This document shows positions 1 to 7,882 of a DNA stretch of 47,622 bases, in pieces. This DNA comes from Rhizobiaceae bacterium (GTDB taxonomy: Bacteria; Pseudomonadota; Alphaproteobacteria; Rhizobiales; Rhizobiaceae). Numbering within the stretch: position 1 is the first letter of the stretch; the number at the start of each line of letters is the position of its first letter. The notes beneath the pieces were generated by a model that did not search any database, was not told the origin of the DNA, and saw only the letters and a list, made by a program, of their open reading frames with translations. A program made the position numbers and the translations under genes. The stretch covers positions 1 through 47,622 of the forward strand of contig JALOTE010000006.1 of assembly GCA_025458045.1 (NCBI GenBank), written 5' to 3'.

Positions 1-10
1 GCTTGGCGCA

Positions 11-102
11 CCCTTCATCCTGAGGTGCTTTTTCCCTCGTGCTTCGAGGCTCGCGTTGCTCGCACCTCAGCATGAAGGGAAAAAGCCTCGAAGGACGAAG
101 GG
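11..102. repeat. Dispersed palindromic repeat, copy 1
   Basis: Arm 11-28 (CCCTTCATCCTGAGGTGC) is complementary to 62-79 with one mismatch. A second pair, about 33-50 and 85-102, is complementary with an indel and a mismatch. The pairs interleave (A-B-A'-B'), so two alternative cruciforms or hairpins are possible. Related copies lie at 2573-2662, 40582-40628 and 40748-40792. Short GAGGCTCGC palindromes of this kind are common in intergenic DNA of Rhizobiales. This copy fills the space before puuD. Confidence 0.75.
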
Positions 103-144
103 GGCGAACCGCAAGAGCCGACTTGCAATACCGGTGTGCGCGCC

Positions 145-1377
145 ATGATCGATCTCGCCATCTTCACCGACTGGATCACCTTCGCGGTGCGCTGGCTTCA
201 TGTTGTCACCGCCATCGCCTGGATCGGCTCGTCTTTCTATTTCATCGCCCTTGATCTGGGATTGCGGAAAGCGCCTGACCTGCCGCCTGGCGCTTACGGA
301 GAGGAATGGCAGGTGCATGGCGGCGGCTTCTACCAGATCCGCAAGTTTCTGGTGGCGCCGCCCAATCTGCCCGAGCACCTGATCTGGCACAAATGGCAAA
401 GCTATTTCACGTGGCTGTCCGGGTTCGCGCTGCTGGCGCTGGTCTATTACCTGCATGCCGACCTCTACCTCATCGACGCCACCGTGCTGGAGCTTGCCGC
501 ATGGCAGGCGATCCTCATCTCGGTCGCGTCGCTGGCGATCGGCTGGATCATCTATGACCTGTTGTGCAAATCGCCTATCGGCGAGAGCCAGAACGGCCTC
601 ATGCTGGTGCTGTTCGGCGTGCTGGTGGCGATGGCATGGGGCTACACGCAGGTGTTCACCGGCCGCGCCGCGCTGCTGCATCTGGGCGCGTTCACCGCCA
701 CCATCATGTCGGCCAATGTCTTCATGATCATCATCCCCAACCAGAAGATCGTGGTGGCGGACCTGATCGCCGGCCGCGCGCCCGATCCGAAATACGGCAA
801 GATCGCCAAGCAGCGCTCGCTCCACAACAATTACCTGACGCTGCCTGTCGTGTTCCTGATGCTGTCGAACCATTATCCGCTTGCATTCGCCAGCGAGTGG
901 AACTGGCTGATCGCGTCTCTGGTGTTCCTGATCGGCGTGCTGATCCGCCATTTCTTCAACACGATGCATGCGGGCAAGGGCATGCCGCATTGGATATGGG
1001 GCGCGTCCGCCGCGCTGTTCGTCATCATCATGTGGCTGTCGTCGCTGTCGGTTGCGCGCGCGTCCGAAGCGCAACCCGTCTCACCCACCGCGCAGCCTTT
1101 CATGCAGGCGGATGGATTCAGCACTGTCAGCAGATTTACCTGCAATCGGGCGCCAGCCACGCCATGCCGCCCGGCAACATCACGGGCTTGTCCCCGGAAG
1201 ACCGCGCCGCCATCGTCGCGTGGTATCGCGGAGCCACGCGATGACAACCCGCCTGCTGCGCGGACGCACGCTGACATTCCTGCGCCGCCCCGAGGGCTGC
1301 GCAGATTCCGCCAGCTTCGATTATCGCGAGGACGGCGGGCTCCTCATCGAGAATGGCCTGATCGCCGCACACGATGA
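145..1377 (+). pseudogene. puuD: Urate hydroxylase/oxidase PuuD-like membrane protein, cytochrome c domain deleted and frameshifted
   Basis: The first ~320 codons encode a multi-pass membrane domain typical of PuuD (DUF989), with several hydrophobic helices and the N-terminal RWLHVVTAIAWIGSSFYF region. Intact family members end in a cytochrome c domain with CxxCH. Here the reading frame reaches ADGFSTV near 1128. The family's usual C-terminal end (QQIYLQSGAS...HAMPPGN...AIVAWYRG) then appears in a different frame and stops at 1244, overlapping the guaD start as ATGA. About 40 codons containing CxxCH are missing, and the open frame instead continues as an unrelated tail to 1377, inside guaD. 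The membrane domain may still be made, but heme-dependent electron transfer should be lost. ATG 145 is preferred over GTG 136. The family role is oxidation of urate to 5-hydroxyisourate at the membrane. Confidence 0.8.
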
Positions 1378-2548
1378 CTATTCGGTTCTGCGCAAGGCGC
1401 ATCCGGATGTCCCCGTCACGGATCATCGTCCGCATCTGATCATGCCGGGCTTCATCGACCCGCACATCCATTTTCCGCAAATGCAGGTGATCGCCTCGTT
1501 CGGCACGCGGCTGATCGAATGGCTGAACACCTACACCTTCCCGGAAGAATCGCGCTTCGCCGACAAGGCCCATGCCGACCGCATCGCTGGCCTGCTGTGC
1601 GACACGCTGATCGCGCATGGCACCACCACGGCGGTCGCCTATTGCACCTCGCATCCGCAATCCGTCGACGCGTTTTTCGAGGCGGCTGGTGTCCGCAACA
1701 TGCGGATGATCGGCGGCAAGGTGCTGATGGACCGCAACGCCATCCCCGCCTTGCATGACACGCCGCAGCGCGCCCATGACGAGACGCTGGCCCTGGCCGC
1801 CAAATGGCACGGCACCGGCCGCGCGCTCTATTGCATCACGCCGCGCTTCGCCATCACCTCCTCGCCGGAGCAACTGGAAGTGGCGGGCAGTTTGGCCAAA
1901 GCGCTGCCGGATTGTTACATCCAGACGCATCTTGGCGAGACTCCGGAGGAAATCGCCTACACGATGTCGCTCCACACCGACGATATCGACTACACCGGCA
2001 TCTACGAGCGCCATGGCCTGCTTGGGCGCAAGACCCTTCTTGGCCATTGTATCCACCTGACCAGTCGCGAAGTGGATGTGATCGCTGGGACGGGCAGCGT
2101 GGCGGTGTCATGTCCGACATCCAACCTGTTTCTCGGCTCCGGGCTGTTCCCGCGTGGCAGGCTGCTGGAGGCGGGTGCGCGCATCGGGCTTGCAACCGAC
2201 ATCGGCGGCGGCACGTCCTATTCGATGCTGCGCACGCTGGACGAGTTCTACAAGGTGCTGCAACTGAACCGCGAGGTGCATGATCCGCTCTCGGCCATGT
2301 TCCAAATCACCCGTGGCAATGCCGAAAGCCTTGGGCTCGAAGGTCGCATCGGCACATTGGAACCTGGAAGCGAAGCCGACATCGTGGTCCTGAACGCCGC
2401 CGCGACACCGGAGGCCGCCTTGCGCATGGAGCGCGCGCGCGACCTCCCAGATGAATTGTTCATCCTGCAAACGCTGGGCGACGACCGTGCGATTGTCGAA
2501 ACCTATGTCGCGGGCATTCCGATAAGGACCCTGTCACGCTCGACATGA
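1241..2548 (+). CDS. guaD: Guanine deaminase
   Basis: A 435-residue amidohydrolase-superfamily enzyme that deaminates guanine to xanthine in purine catabolism. It shows the N-terminal metal site PGFIDPHIHFPQ (HIH near 75-77), a QTHLGET segment with a metal-ligand His near 230, LGHC near 270 and the ATDIGGGTS aspartate near 320. This is the guanine deaminase arrangement, and the length is normal for the family. ATG 1241 is chosen because it makes an ATGA overlap with the ancestral stop of puuD. This suggests a puuD-guaD purine operon with translational coupling, which the puuD frameshift would now disturb: ribosomes in the current puuD frame terminate 137 bases inside guaD. The gene itself looks intact. 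Confidence 0.93.
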   Translation: MTTRLLRGRTLTFLRRPEGCADSASFDYREDGGLLIENGLIAAHDDYSVLRKAHPDVPVTDHRPHLIMPGFIDPHIHFPQMQVIASFGTRLIEWLNTYTFPEESRFADKAHADRIAGLLCDTLIAHGTTTAVAYCTSHPQSVDAFFEAAGVRNMRMIGGKVLMDRNAIPALHDTPQRAHDETLALAAKWHGTGRALYCITPRFAITSSPEQLEVAGSLAKALPDCYIQTHLGETPEEIAYTMSLHTDDIDYTGIYERHGLLGRKTLLGHCIHLTSREVDVIAGTGSVAVSCPTSNLFLGSGLFPRGRLLEAGARIGLATDIGGGTSYSMLRTLDEFYKVLQLNREVHDPLSAMFQITRGNAESLGLEGRIGTLEPGSEADIVVLNAAATPEAALRMERARDLPDELFILQTLGDDRAIVETYVAGIPIRTLSRST

Positions 2549-2572
2549 CGCCATGGATGCTTTCGCAGATTT

Positions 2573-2662
2573 CCTTCATGTTGAGGTGCTTTCCGCTTTC
2601 TGGTTCGAGGCTCGCTCTGTTCGCACCTCACCATGAAGCGGAAAGCCTCGAAACACGAAGGG
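2573..2662. repeat. Dispersed palindromic repeat, copy 2
   Basis: This has the same A-B-A'-B' layout as copy 1: CCTTCATGTTGAGGTGC at 2573-2589, a GGTTCGAGGCTCGC core, GCACCTCACCATGAAG at 2623-2638, and GCCTCGAAACACGAAGGG at 2645-2662. It lies between the convergent guaD and GMC genes. It could act there as a bidirectional transcription end point, which is inference. Confidence 0.75.
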
Positions 2663-2689
2663 AAGGATCGCAACCATCCACCTGAGGCA

Positions 2690-2752
2690 GCTCACCCTTT
2701 GGCAATCATCTCGGCCGCCTTTTCGGCAATCATGCCCGCCGCGAAGGCGGAT
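2690..2752 (-). pseudogene. Duplicated 3'-end remnant of the GMC oxidoreductase gene
   Basis: Bases 2690-2734 repeat 2753-2797 in direct orientation with three mismatches in 45. On the minus strand both encode MIAEKAA(E/D)MIAKG followed by TGA and GC. One of the three differences is a synonymous codon change and another changes Asp to Glu. The 18 bases between the copies stay in frame (SAFAAG) but do not match the living gene, which has GNTNAPTI at that point. The block is therefore either the last codons of a lost tandem paralogue or an old 63-bp-period duplication. Confidence 0.7.
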
Positions 2753-2754
2753 GC

Positions 2755-4380
2755 TCACCCTTTGGCAATCATATCAGCCGCCTTCTCGGCAATCATGATG
2801 GTCGGCGCATTGGTATTGCCCGACACAATCATTGGCATCACGGACGCATCGGCAACCCACAACCCATCCATGCCTTTCACCTTCAGGTCAGGCGTCAGCA
2901 CCGCCATTGGGTCATCCGCGGCGCCCATCTTTGCCGTGCCGACGGGGTGATAGATCGTGTCGGCGCGCGCGCGGATATGGTCTTCCAACTCTGCATCGCT
3001 TTCGCCGCCCTTCAGGTGGAGTTCGCCGCCCCGGTAAGGCGCGAGCGCCGGAGCGGCCAATATGGCCTCAAGCTTGCGCAAGCCGCGGATCAGCACATCC
3101 ATGTCACGCCGGTCGGCGAAGAATTGCGGGTCGATGAGCGGCGCGGCCATCGGGTCGGGTGAGGCAAGCCGCACCGTGCCGCGCGAAAAAGGCCGCAAGA
3201 CGCAGGCATGCGCCGACCAGCCATGCCCGAAATGCATCTTGCGCAAGTGGTCCTCCACCATGCCTGTCAGGAAGTGGATCTGGATGTCGGGCCGTTCCAC
3301 TTCCGGGGATGACCGGAAAAACGCGCAGGCCTCGGCAACGGGCGAGGTCAGCATTCCGGTTCCGGTCCGCCGCCATTCCAGCGCGGCATGAAGCAGCCGC
3401 GCAATTCCCCGTCCCGTCAATGCGTGCAGGTCGCGCGCGATCGCCGTGCCGGGCGACCGGAAAATGCGGATGAAGTCGACATGGTCCTGAAGGTTCAAGC
3501 CGACCCCCGGAAGGTCGCGGACAACCGGGATGCCAAGAGATTGCAGGTGGCTGCCCGGCCCGAACCCCGACAGCAACAGGATCTGCGGCGTGCCGAACGC
3601 GCCGGCGCAGAGGATCACCCCTTGCCGCGCGAGAACCGTCTCCTCGGCGCTCTTCACCTTGACCACAACCCCAGTCACGCGGCCCGCATCCATCCGCAAG
3701 CGCATCACATGCGCGCCGGTGATCACCGACAGATTTGCCCGTCCGCGCGCGGACGCCAGATACGCCGCCGCCGTGTGGCACCGCTCGCCCGCCTGCGGTC
3801 CGTCGAAATACTGGGTCACCTGAAAAAGGCCCGCCCCTTCCTGCTGTGGGCCGTTGAAGTCGGCGTTGGGAGGGATTTGCGCTTGCGCCGCAGCCTCGAC
3901 AAAGGCGGTGGAAATCGGACGCGGTGACGCTTGATCCCGCACTTGCAGCGGGCCGCCATCGCCGTGGAAAGCATCACCGCCGCGCTGGTTGCGTTCCGCC
4001 CTCCTGAAGAAAGGCAGCACGTCGTCGAAACTCCAACCGGTGGCTCCCGCCCTGGACCATCCGTCATAGTCTTCCCGCTGGCCGCGCACATACAGCATCG
4101 CATTGATGACGGAAGAACCGCCCAGCGTCTTTCCGCGCGGCTGGTAGCCCCTGCGCCCGTTGAGCCCCGGTTGCGGGACGGTCTCGAACGCCCAGTTCGA
4201 CATTTTCGGCCTGCCGGGAATGAAGGCCGCCCCGCCAATCGGAACACGCTTCAAGATGCCTTCTGCTTCACCGCCGGCCTCGATCAGGCAGACGGTGCGC
4301 CGCCCGTCGGCGGACAGCCTGTTGGCCAGAACGCAGCCCGCCGACCCGCCGCCGACAATCACCAGATCGAACTGTTTCAT
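2755..4380 (-). CDS. GMC-family FAD oxidoreductase (choline dehydrogenase-like)
   Basis: A 541-residue flavoprotein of the glucose-methanol-choline oxidoreductase family. It begins with the FAD Rossmann motif GGGSAGCVLANRLS, followed by the GMC signature around GKTLGGSSVINAMLYVRG. Near the middle is VILCAGAFGTPQILLLSG, and the C-terminal catalytic region has YHPVGTAKMG (His) and SGNTNAPT (Asn). Members oxidise primary alcohols such as choline; the substrate cannot be told from sequence, and no betaine aldehyde dehydrogenase gene is nearby. The start is placed at ATG 4380 (MKQFDLVIVGGG) because the upstream 15 in-frame codons precede the usual N-terminus. It is divergent from the hydantoinase-like gene, with about 110 bases between the starts, and its 3' end is duplicated just downstream. 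Confidence 0.88.
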   Translation of the reverse strand: MKQFDLVIVGGGSAGCVLANRLSADGRRTVCLIEAGGEAEGILKRVPIGGAAFIPGRPKMSNWAFETVPQPGLNGRRGYQPRGKTLGGSSVINAMLYVRGQREDYDGWSRAGATGWSFDDVLPFFRRAERNQRGGDAFHGDGGPLQVRDQASPRPISTAFVEAAAQAQIPPNADFNGPQQEGAGLFQVTQYFDGPQAGERCHTAAAYLASARGRANLSVITGAHVMRLRMDAGRVTGVVVKVKSAEETVLARQGVILCAGAFGTPQILLLSGFGPGSHLQSLGIPVVRDLPGVGLNLQDHVDFIRIFRSPGTAIARDLHALTGRGIARLLHAALEWRRTGTGMLTSPVAEACAFFRSSPEVERPDIQIHFLTGMVEDHLRKMHFGHGWSAHACVLRPFSRGTVRLASPDPMAAPLIDPQFFADRRDMDVLIRGLRKLEAILAAPALAPYRGGELHLKGGESDAELEDHIRARADTIYHPVGTAKMGAADDPMAVLTPDLKVKGMDGLWVADASVMPMIVSGNTNAPTIMIAEKAADMIAKG

Positions 4381-4491
4381 CGCGCCTTGCCGCGCAGCGA
4401 AGACTGCGCCTGAATGTGTGTGCATGTTTTACCGCTTGCGGCGCAAGCGCCAAGCCCTATTTGCCGAACAAAGACCATTCGGCAGACGATT

Positions 4492-6501
4492 TTGACCCAA
4501 ACAACCCTTGCGCTCGGCATCGATACGGGCGGCACTTTCACCGATGCCGTGCTTCATCACGCTGAACGAGGCGTGATCGCGAAGGCGAAGGCGCTGACAA
4601 CGCGGCATGATCTGTCCGTCGGCATTGCCGGCGCGGTGCGCGCCGTGCTGGCCGACCATCCTGACGCTGCCGCCGCAATCGGCTTTGTCGCGCTGTCGAC
4701 CACGCTTGCCACGAATGCGCTGGTGGAGGGCCAGGGCGCGCCCGCCGCTTTGGTGATGATTGGCTTTTCGCCCGACGATGCGCGTCGCGGCGGATTGGAC
4801 GCCGCATTGGGCAGCAGCCCCGTCATTCACTGCGACGGCGGCCATGACGGCCATGGCCGCGAACAACCACTCGATTTGGCACCGCTTGCGGCTTTCCTGC
4901 ACTCCGGCGCGGCGGTGGGCGTGCGCGGGCTGGCGGTCGCCTCCGTCTTTGCCGTGCGCAATCCGGCGCATGAACTGGCGGCGCGTGCCTTGATCCGGCA
5001 AATGACGGGCAAGCCCGTCACGCTCAGCCACGAGCTTTCGGCCAAGCTCAACGGACCGAAGCGGGCGCTGACAACGCTGCTCAATGCGCGTCTTGTGCCG
5101 ATGATTTCCGGGCTGATGGATGCTGTCGAAAACACGCTCGCAGCCCATGCCATCGGCGCGCCATTGATGGTGGTGCGCGGCGACGGTTCACTGGTGACGG
5201 CCTCATTCGCGCGCGAGCGTCCGGTCGAGACCATCCTCTCCGGTCCGGCGGCCAGCGTGCTCGGCGCGCGTGCATTGACCGGCATGGACCGTGCGCTTGT
5301 CTCTGATATTGGCGGCACCACAACCGATGTGGCCGTACTGGAAAGCGGTCTGCCACGCATCGACCCGGAGGGCGCGATGGTTGGCGGCCACCGCACCATG
5401 GTCGAAGCCGTGGCCATGCGCACGTTCGGGCTCGGTGGTGATTCGGAAGTGCATTTCGATGAACGGGCCTTGACGCCGGCGCTGGCGCTCGGTCCACGCC
5501 GGTTGGTGCCGGTGGCCCTGCTCGCCCACGAGCATGAGGCGCATGTGGTGCCGGTGCTGGAACGGCAATTGGCGCAGCCCTTGCCGCCGCGCCACGCCGG
5601 GCGTTTTGCTCGCCTTGTGATGACGCCGGACCTGGCCGTGCCATTTGGCCCTGCCGCGGAGCGTATCGCGAACGACCTTGCACCTGGCCCGCTGCCGCTG
5701 GAAACGCTGGCACGCAACGGGCAGGCGCTTGCGGCGCTCGAACGGCTGGTGGCCGCAGGCGTCGTGCAGATGGCAGGCTTCACACCGTCCGATGCCGCAC
5801 ATGCAGTCGGTGTCCAATCGATCTGGAACCGCAACGCGGCGTTGGCCGCAGCCGAATTGATGGCGCGCCGCCGCACCGGGCGCGGGCAGCCGCTGGCCCC
5901 GGATGGCGATGTCATGGCGCGCCACGTGCTCGCGCTGGTCACGCGGCGCACGGCGGAAGCGATTCTGGAAACCGCCTTCGCCGAGGACGGACTCGAAGGC
6001 CCGGCGATGGTGGCGACACCGCTGGTGCAGCGCGCCATTGACGGGATTGACGGCATCGCCACGATTGCTATCGCACCGGACCGGCCCGTCATCGGCCTCG
6101 GCGCTTCGGCCGGCTTGCATTACGCCCGCCTGCCTGAGCGGCTGGGCGTGGAGGTGGAGTGCCCGGTTCATGCCGATGTCGCCAATGCGCTGGGCGCCGT
6201 CGTCGGCACGGTGCGGGTGAGCGCCAGCGTGATGGTCACCGCACCGGCCGCCGATCATTTCCGGGTCAGCGCCGGGCCCGACATCAGCGATCACCGCGAG
6301 AGGGACGCGGCCTTGTCGGCTGCGCGCCGGGCGGCGGAAGCGTTGGCGCTGCAACAGGCCGTGGCCGCAGGAGCCGACGCGCCGGACATCACCCTCACCG
6401 AACATGTCACTGAAGTCCCCGTGGACAATCTGACCATGTTTGTCGAAGCCAGCATCACGGCGACCGCCACCGGCCGCCCGCGCACGGCGCGGGCCAGTTG
6501 A
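4492..6501 (+). CDS. hyuA: Hydantoinase/oxoprolinase A-type protein
   Basis: About 669 residues from TTG 4492 (LTQTTLALGIDTGGTFTDAVL); an in-frame ATG at 4414 would add 26 residues that do not look like the family and overlap the divergent promoter. It contains the N-terminal acetate-kinase-like motif GIDTGGTFTD, a second phosphate-binding motif SDIGGTTTDVAVL near residue 275, and ILSGPAASVLGAR just before it. This is the HyuA/acetone carboxylase beta-like architecture used in ATP-dependent opening of hydantoin or 5-oxoproline rings. No HyuB partner is next to it, so its substrate is unknown; proximity to purine genes hints at ring-opening catabolism, but that is inference. The last codons (RTARAS-stop) lie inside the first unit of a 32-bp tandem repeat, so the array may have altered the natural C-terminus. 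Confidence 0.85.
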   Translation: MTQTTLALGIDTGGTFTDAVLHHAERGVIAKAKALTTRHDLSVGIAGAVRAVLADHPDAAAAIGFVALSTTLATNALVEGQGAPAALVMIGFSPDDARRGGLDAALGSSPVIHCDGGHDGHGREQPLDLAPLAAFLHSGAAVGVRGLAVASVFAVRNPAHELAARALIRQMTGKPVTLSHELSAKLNGPKRALTTLLNARLVPMISGLMDAVENTLAAHAIGAPLMVVRGDGSLVTASFARERPVETILSGPAASVLGARALTGMDRALVSDIGGTTTDVAVLESGLPRIDPEGAMVGGHRTMVEAVAMRTFGLGGDSEVHFDERALTPALALGPRRLVPVALLAHEHEAHVVPVLERQLAQPLPPRHAGRFARLVMTPDLAVPFGPAAERIANDLAPGPLPLETLARNGQALAALERLVAAGVVQMAGFTPSDAAHAVGVQSIWNRNAALAAAELMARRRTGRGQPLAPDGDVMARHVLALVTRRTAEAILETAFAEDGLEGPAMVATPLVQRAIDGIDGIATIAIAPDRPVIGLGASAGLHYARLPERLGVEVECPVHADVANALGAVVGTVRVSASVMVTAPAADHFRVSAGPDISDHRERDAALSAARRAAEALALQQAVAAGADAPDITLTEHVTEVPVDNLTMFVEASITATATGRPRTARAS

Positions 6502-6748
6502 GCAGGTCTCCGCGCACGGCGCGGGCCAGTTGAGCAGGTCTCCGCGCACGGCGCGGGCCAGTTGAGCAGGTCTCCGCGCACCGCGCGGGCCAGTTGAGCA
6601 GGTCTCCGCGCACCGCGCGGGCCAGTTGAGCAGGTCTCCGCGCACCGCGCGGGCCAGTTGAGCAGGTCTCCGCGCACGGCGCGGGCCAGCTGAGAAAGTC
6701 TCCGCGCACGGCGCGGGCCAGCTGAGAAAGTCTCCGCGCACGGCGCGG
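6479..6748. repeat. Tandem array of 32-bp hairpin repeats (8 full units plus a 14-bp partial)
   Basis: Units start at 6479, 6511, 6543, 6575, 6607, 6639, 6671 and 6703, with a partial unit at 6735-6748 and no spacers. Each carries CGCGC-ACG-GCGCG (or ACC in the loop), extendable by an outer C/G pair to a 6-bp stem with a 3-base loop. Three variants occur in blocks: units 1-3 (ACGG...TTGAGCAGG), 4-6 (ACCG...TTGAGCAGG) and 7-8 (ACGG...CTGAGAAAG). The array contains the stop codon of the hydantoinase-like gene and fills the gap to the convergent STN-domain gene. Confidence 0.95.
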
Positions 6749-6770
6749 ATGGTGCGGCCGGTGGTCCCGG

Positions 6771-7388
6771 CTATGGCTTCGGCGCGAAAGGGGCACCCGG
6801 ATCGCGCAGGGCGTCCTGATCCGGCTGCACGCCCTGCATCAGCATTTCTTGTTCCATTTGCTGTTGGAGCAGGAACTGCTCATCCGTCATGCCCTGGTCG
6901 GGCGCCGCCGGAGGCGGCGGCACCATTCCGCTGCCGTCCGGCATGCCGCCTGCCGGATCGTTCATGAACGGTTCACCCTCGATCGGCATCCCGCCATCCA
7001 TCGGGTCCGCTTGGGGCGCGGCGAACGGGTCCACGGGTGCGGCTTGGGCAACCGGCAGCATGATCAGGCGGCGTGGCTCGCCATTTTCATAGGCGACCGC
7101 ATAGCCGCGCCTGCCCATGAGCCGCGCGACAATCTGCGAGAACGGGCCGGACATGCGGACGGTGATCGCCGTCCCGTCAACAGTCGGGCCGCTGACCTCA
7201 ATGCCAAGATGCGCGGCAACCCTGTCCATCAGCGTGTTCAACGGTATGGCATCGGCTTCCACTGTCAATGTGCCGGCGACGCCGGACACCGACAGCCCGT
7301 TCTCGATGGCGTTTGACGGCATGGCGAGAGCCGCGCAAAGCACCATGGAACAAACGAGCTGCAACAGGCGAACACTCCGCCTTCTCAC
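6771..7388 (-). CDS. T2SS-cluster periplasmic protein with secretin/TonB N-terminal (STN/N0-like) domain
   Basis: About 205 residues from GTG 7388, which overlaps the upstream gene's TGA as GTGA. The N-terminus is a signal peptide (VRRRSVRLLQLV...LAMPSNA). Residues ~35-105 (LTVEADAIPLNTLMDRVAAH...) have the beta-alpha-beta pattern of STN/N0 domains found in secretins and TonB receptors. The rest is low-complexity, rich in Pro, Gly, Met and Gln (GGMPDGSGMVPPPPAAPDQG). As last gene of the gspD-to-here operon it is probably a periplasmic accessory of the secretin or inner platform, but no specific family name is recognised. Its 3' end faces the 32-bp repeat array. Confidence 0.7.
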   Translation of the reverse strand: MRRRSVRLLQLVCSMVLCAALAMPSNAIENGLSVSGVAGTLTVEADAIPLNTLMDRVAAHLGIEVSGPTVDGTAITVRMSGPFSQIVARLMGRRGYAVAYENGEPRRLIMLPVAQAAPVDPFAAPQADPMDGGMPIEGEPFMNDPAGGMPDGSGMVPPPPAAPDQGMTDEQFLLQQQMEQEMLMQGVQPDQDALRDPGAPFAPKP

Positions 7389-7882
7389 GGTTGCGCCGCC
7401 CCTGTTGCGCTTGCCGTCGGATCCCCAAGCGGCAATTCGGCGAGGCCGCCCGCGTTTTCCAGCGTGACGCTGGCGCGGCTGACGGTGGCGAGCGTCCATC
7501 CGTCCCGGCTTTCGCCTGATGCGAGCGAAAATGTCTCGTCTCCCGCACTGGTGCGGAAAATTGCACGGTTGATCGTGTCGGACCGCACGATCCCGATCAG
7601 CAGCCATTCCGGATAGGTCGAGATGTCGGCGGGCGGCACGTCCGGTTCGGGCATGTCCGGCGCGACCGGTTCCGGTTCGGGCAGCGGGTCTGGCTCCGTC
7701 TGTGGCGCGGTGCGTGTCGGTGAAAACAGCGGGCGTGTGCGCAGATTGTCGAGCGTGGTGATGAACAGGGTTTGCACTGGCGGCGCGGGTTGCGCGCCAG
7801 CCTCGCCGTCGTCGGCCACCGCTGGCCTGCCGCAACTGGCGCAAGCAATCGCAAGCAGGGGCAGGAGGGCGCGGCGCATCAT
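7385..7882 (-). CDS. T2SS GspC/GspN-like HR-domain protein
   Basis: 165 residues. The N-terminus is a short hydrophobic signal (MMRRALLPLLAIACASCG) that could end in a lipobox-like cysteine rather than the usual GspC transmembrane helix. RPLFSPTR near residue 50 is typical of GspC/GspN-type proteins. A proline/glutamate-rich linker follows, then a C-terminal homology-region fold (YPEWLLIGIVRSDTINRAIF, DGWTLATVSRASVTL, LAELPL). In T2SS, the HR domain of GspC contacts the N0 domain of the secretin. The start overlaps the gspM stop as ATGA. It is shorter than classical GspC and lacks a PDZ domain. Confidence 0.75.
   Translation of the reverse strand: MMRRALLPLLAIACASCGRPAVADDGEAGAQPAPPVQTLFITTLDNLRTRPLFSPTRTAPQTEPDPLPEPEPVAPDMPEPDVPPADISTYPEWLLIGIVRSDTINRAIFRTSAGDETFSLASGESRDGWTLATVSRASVTLENAGGLAELPLGDPTASATGAAQP

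Noticed and set aside
67-1074. Minus-strand open frame opposite puuD
   Set aside because: Low-complexity His/Arg/Gln-rich shadow; the plus-strand frame encodes clear membrane helices of the PuuD family.
2633-2950. Plus-strand 105-codon frame with a repeated HPLAIISAAFSAIM
   Set aside because: The repeat is the antisense reading of the duplicated GMC gene end and not an independent protein.
4414-4491. ATG 4414 as the start of the hydantoinase-like gene
   Set aside because: The extra residues do not resemble the family and would run through the divergent promoter; TTG 4492 lies directly before the conserved N-terminus.
5203-6741. Long minus-strand open frame (512 codons) over the hydantoinase-like gene
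   Set aside because: It is a high-GC shadow of the plus-strand gene, and its Arg/Cys/Trp-rich repeats come from the 32-bp array. No domain is recognisable.
6479-6748. CRISPR array
   Set aside because: The 32-base units abut without spacers, and no cas genes are present in the window.
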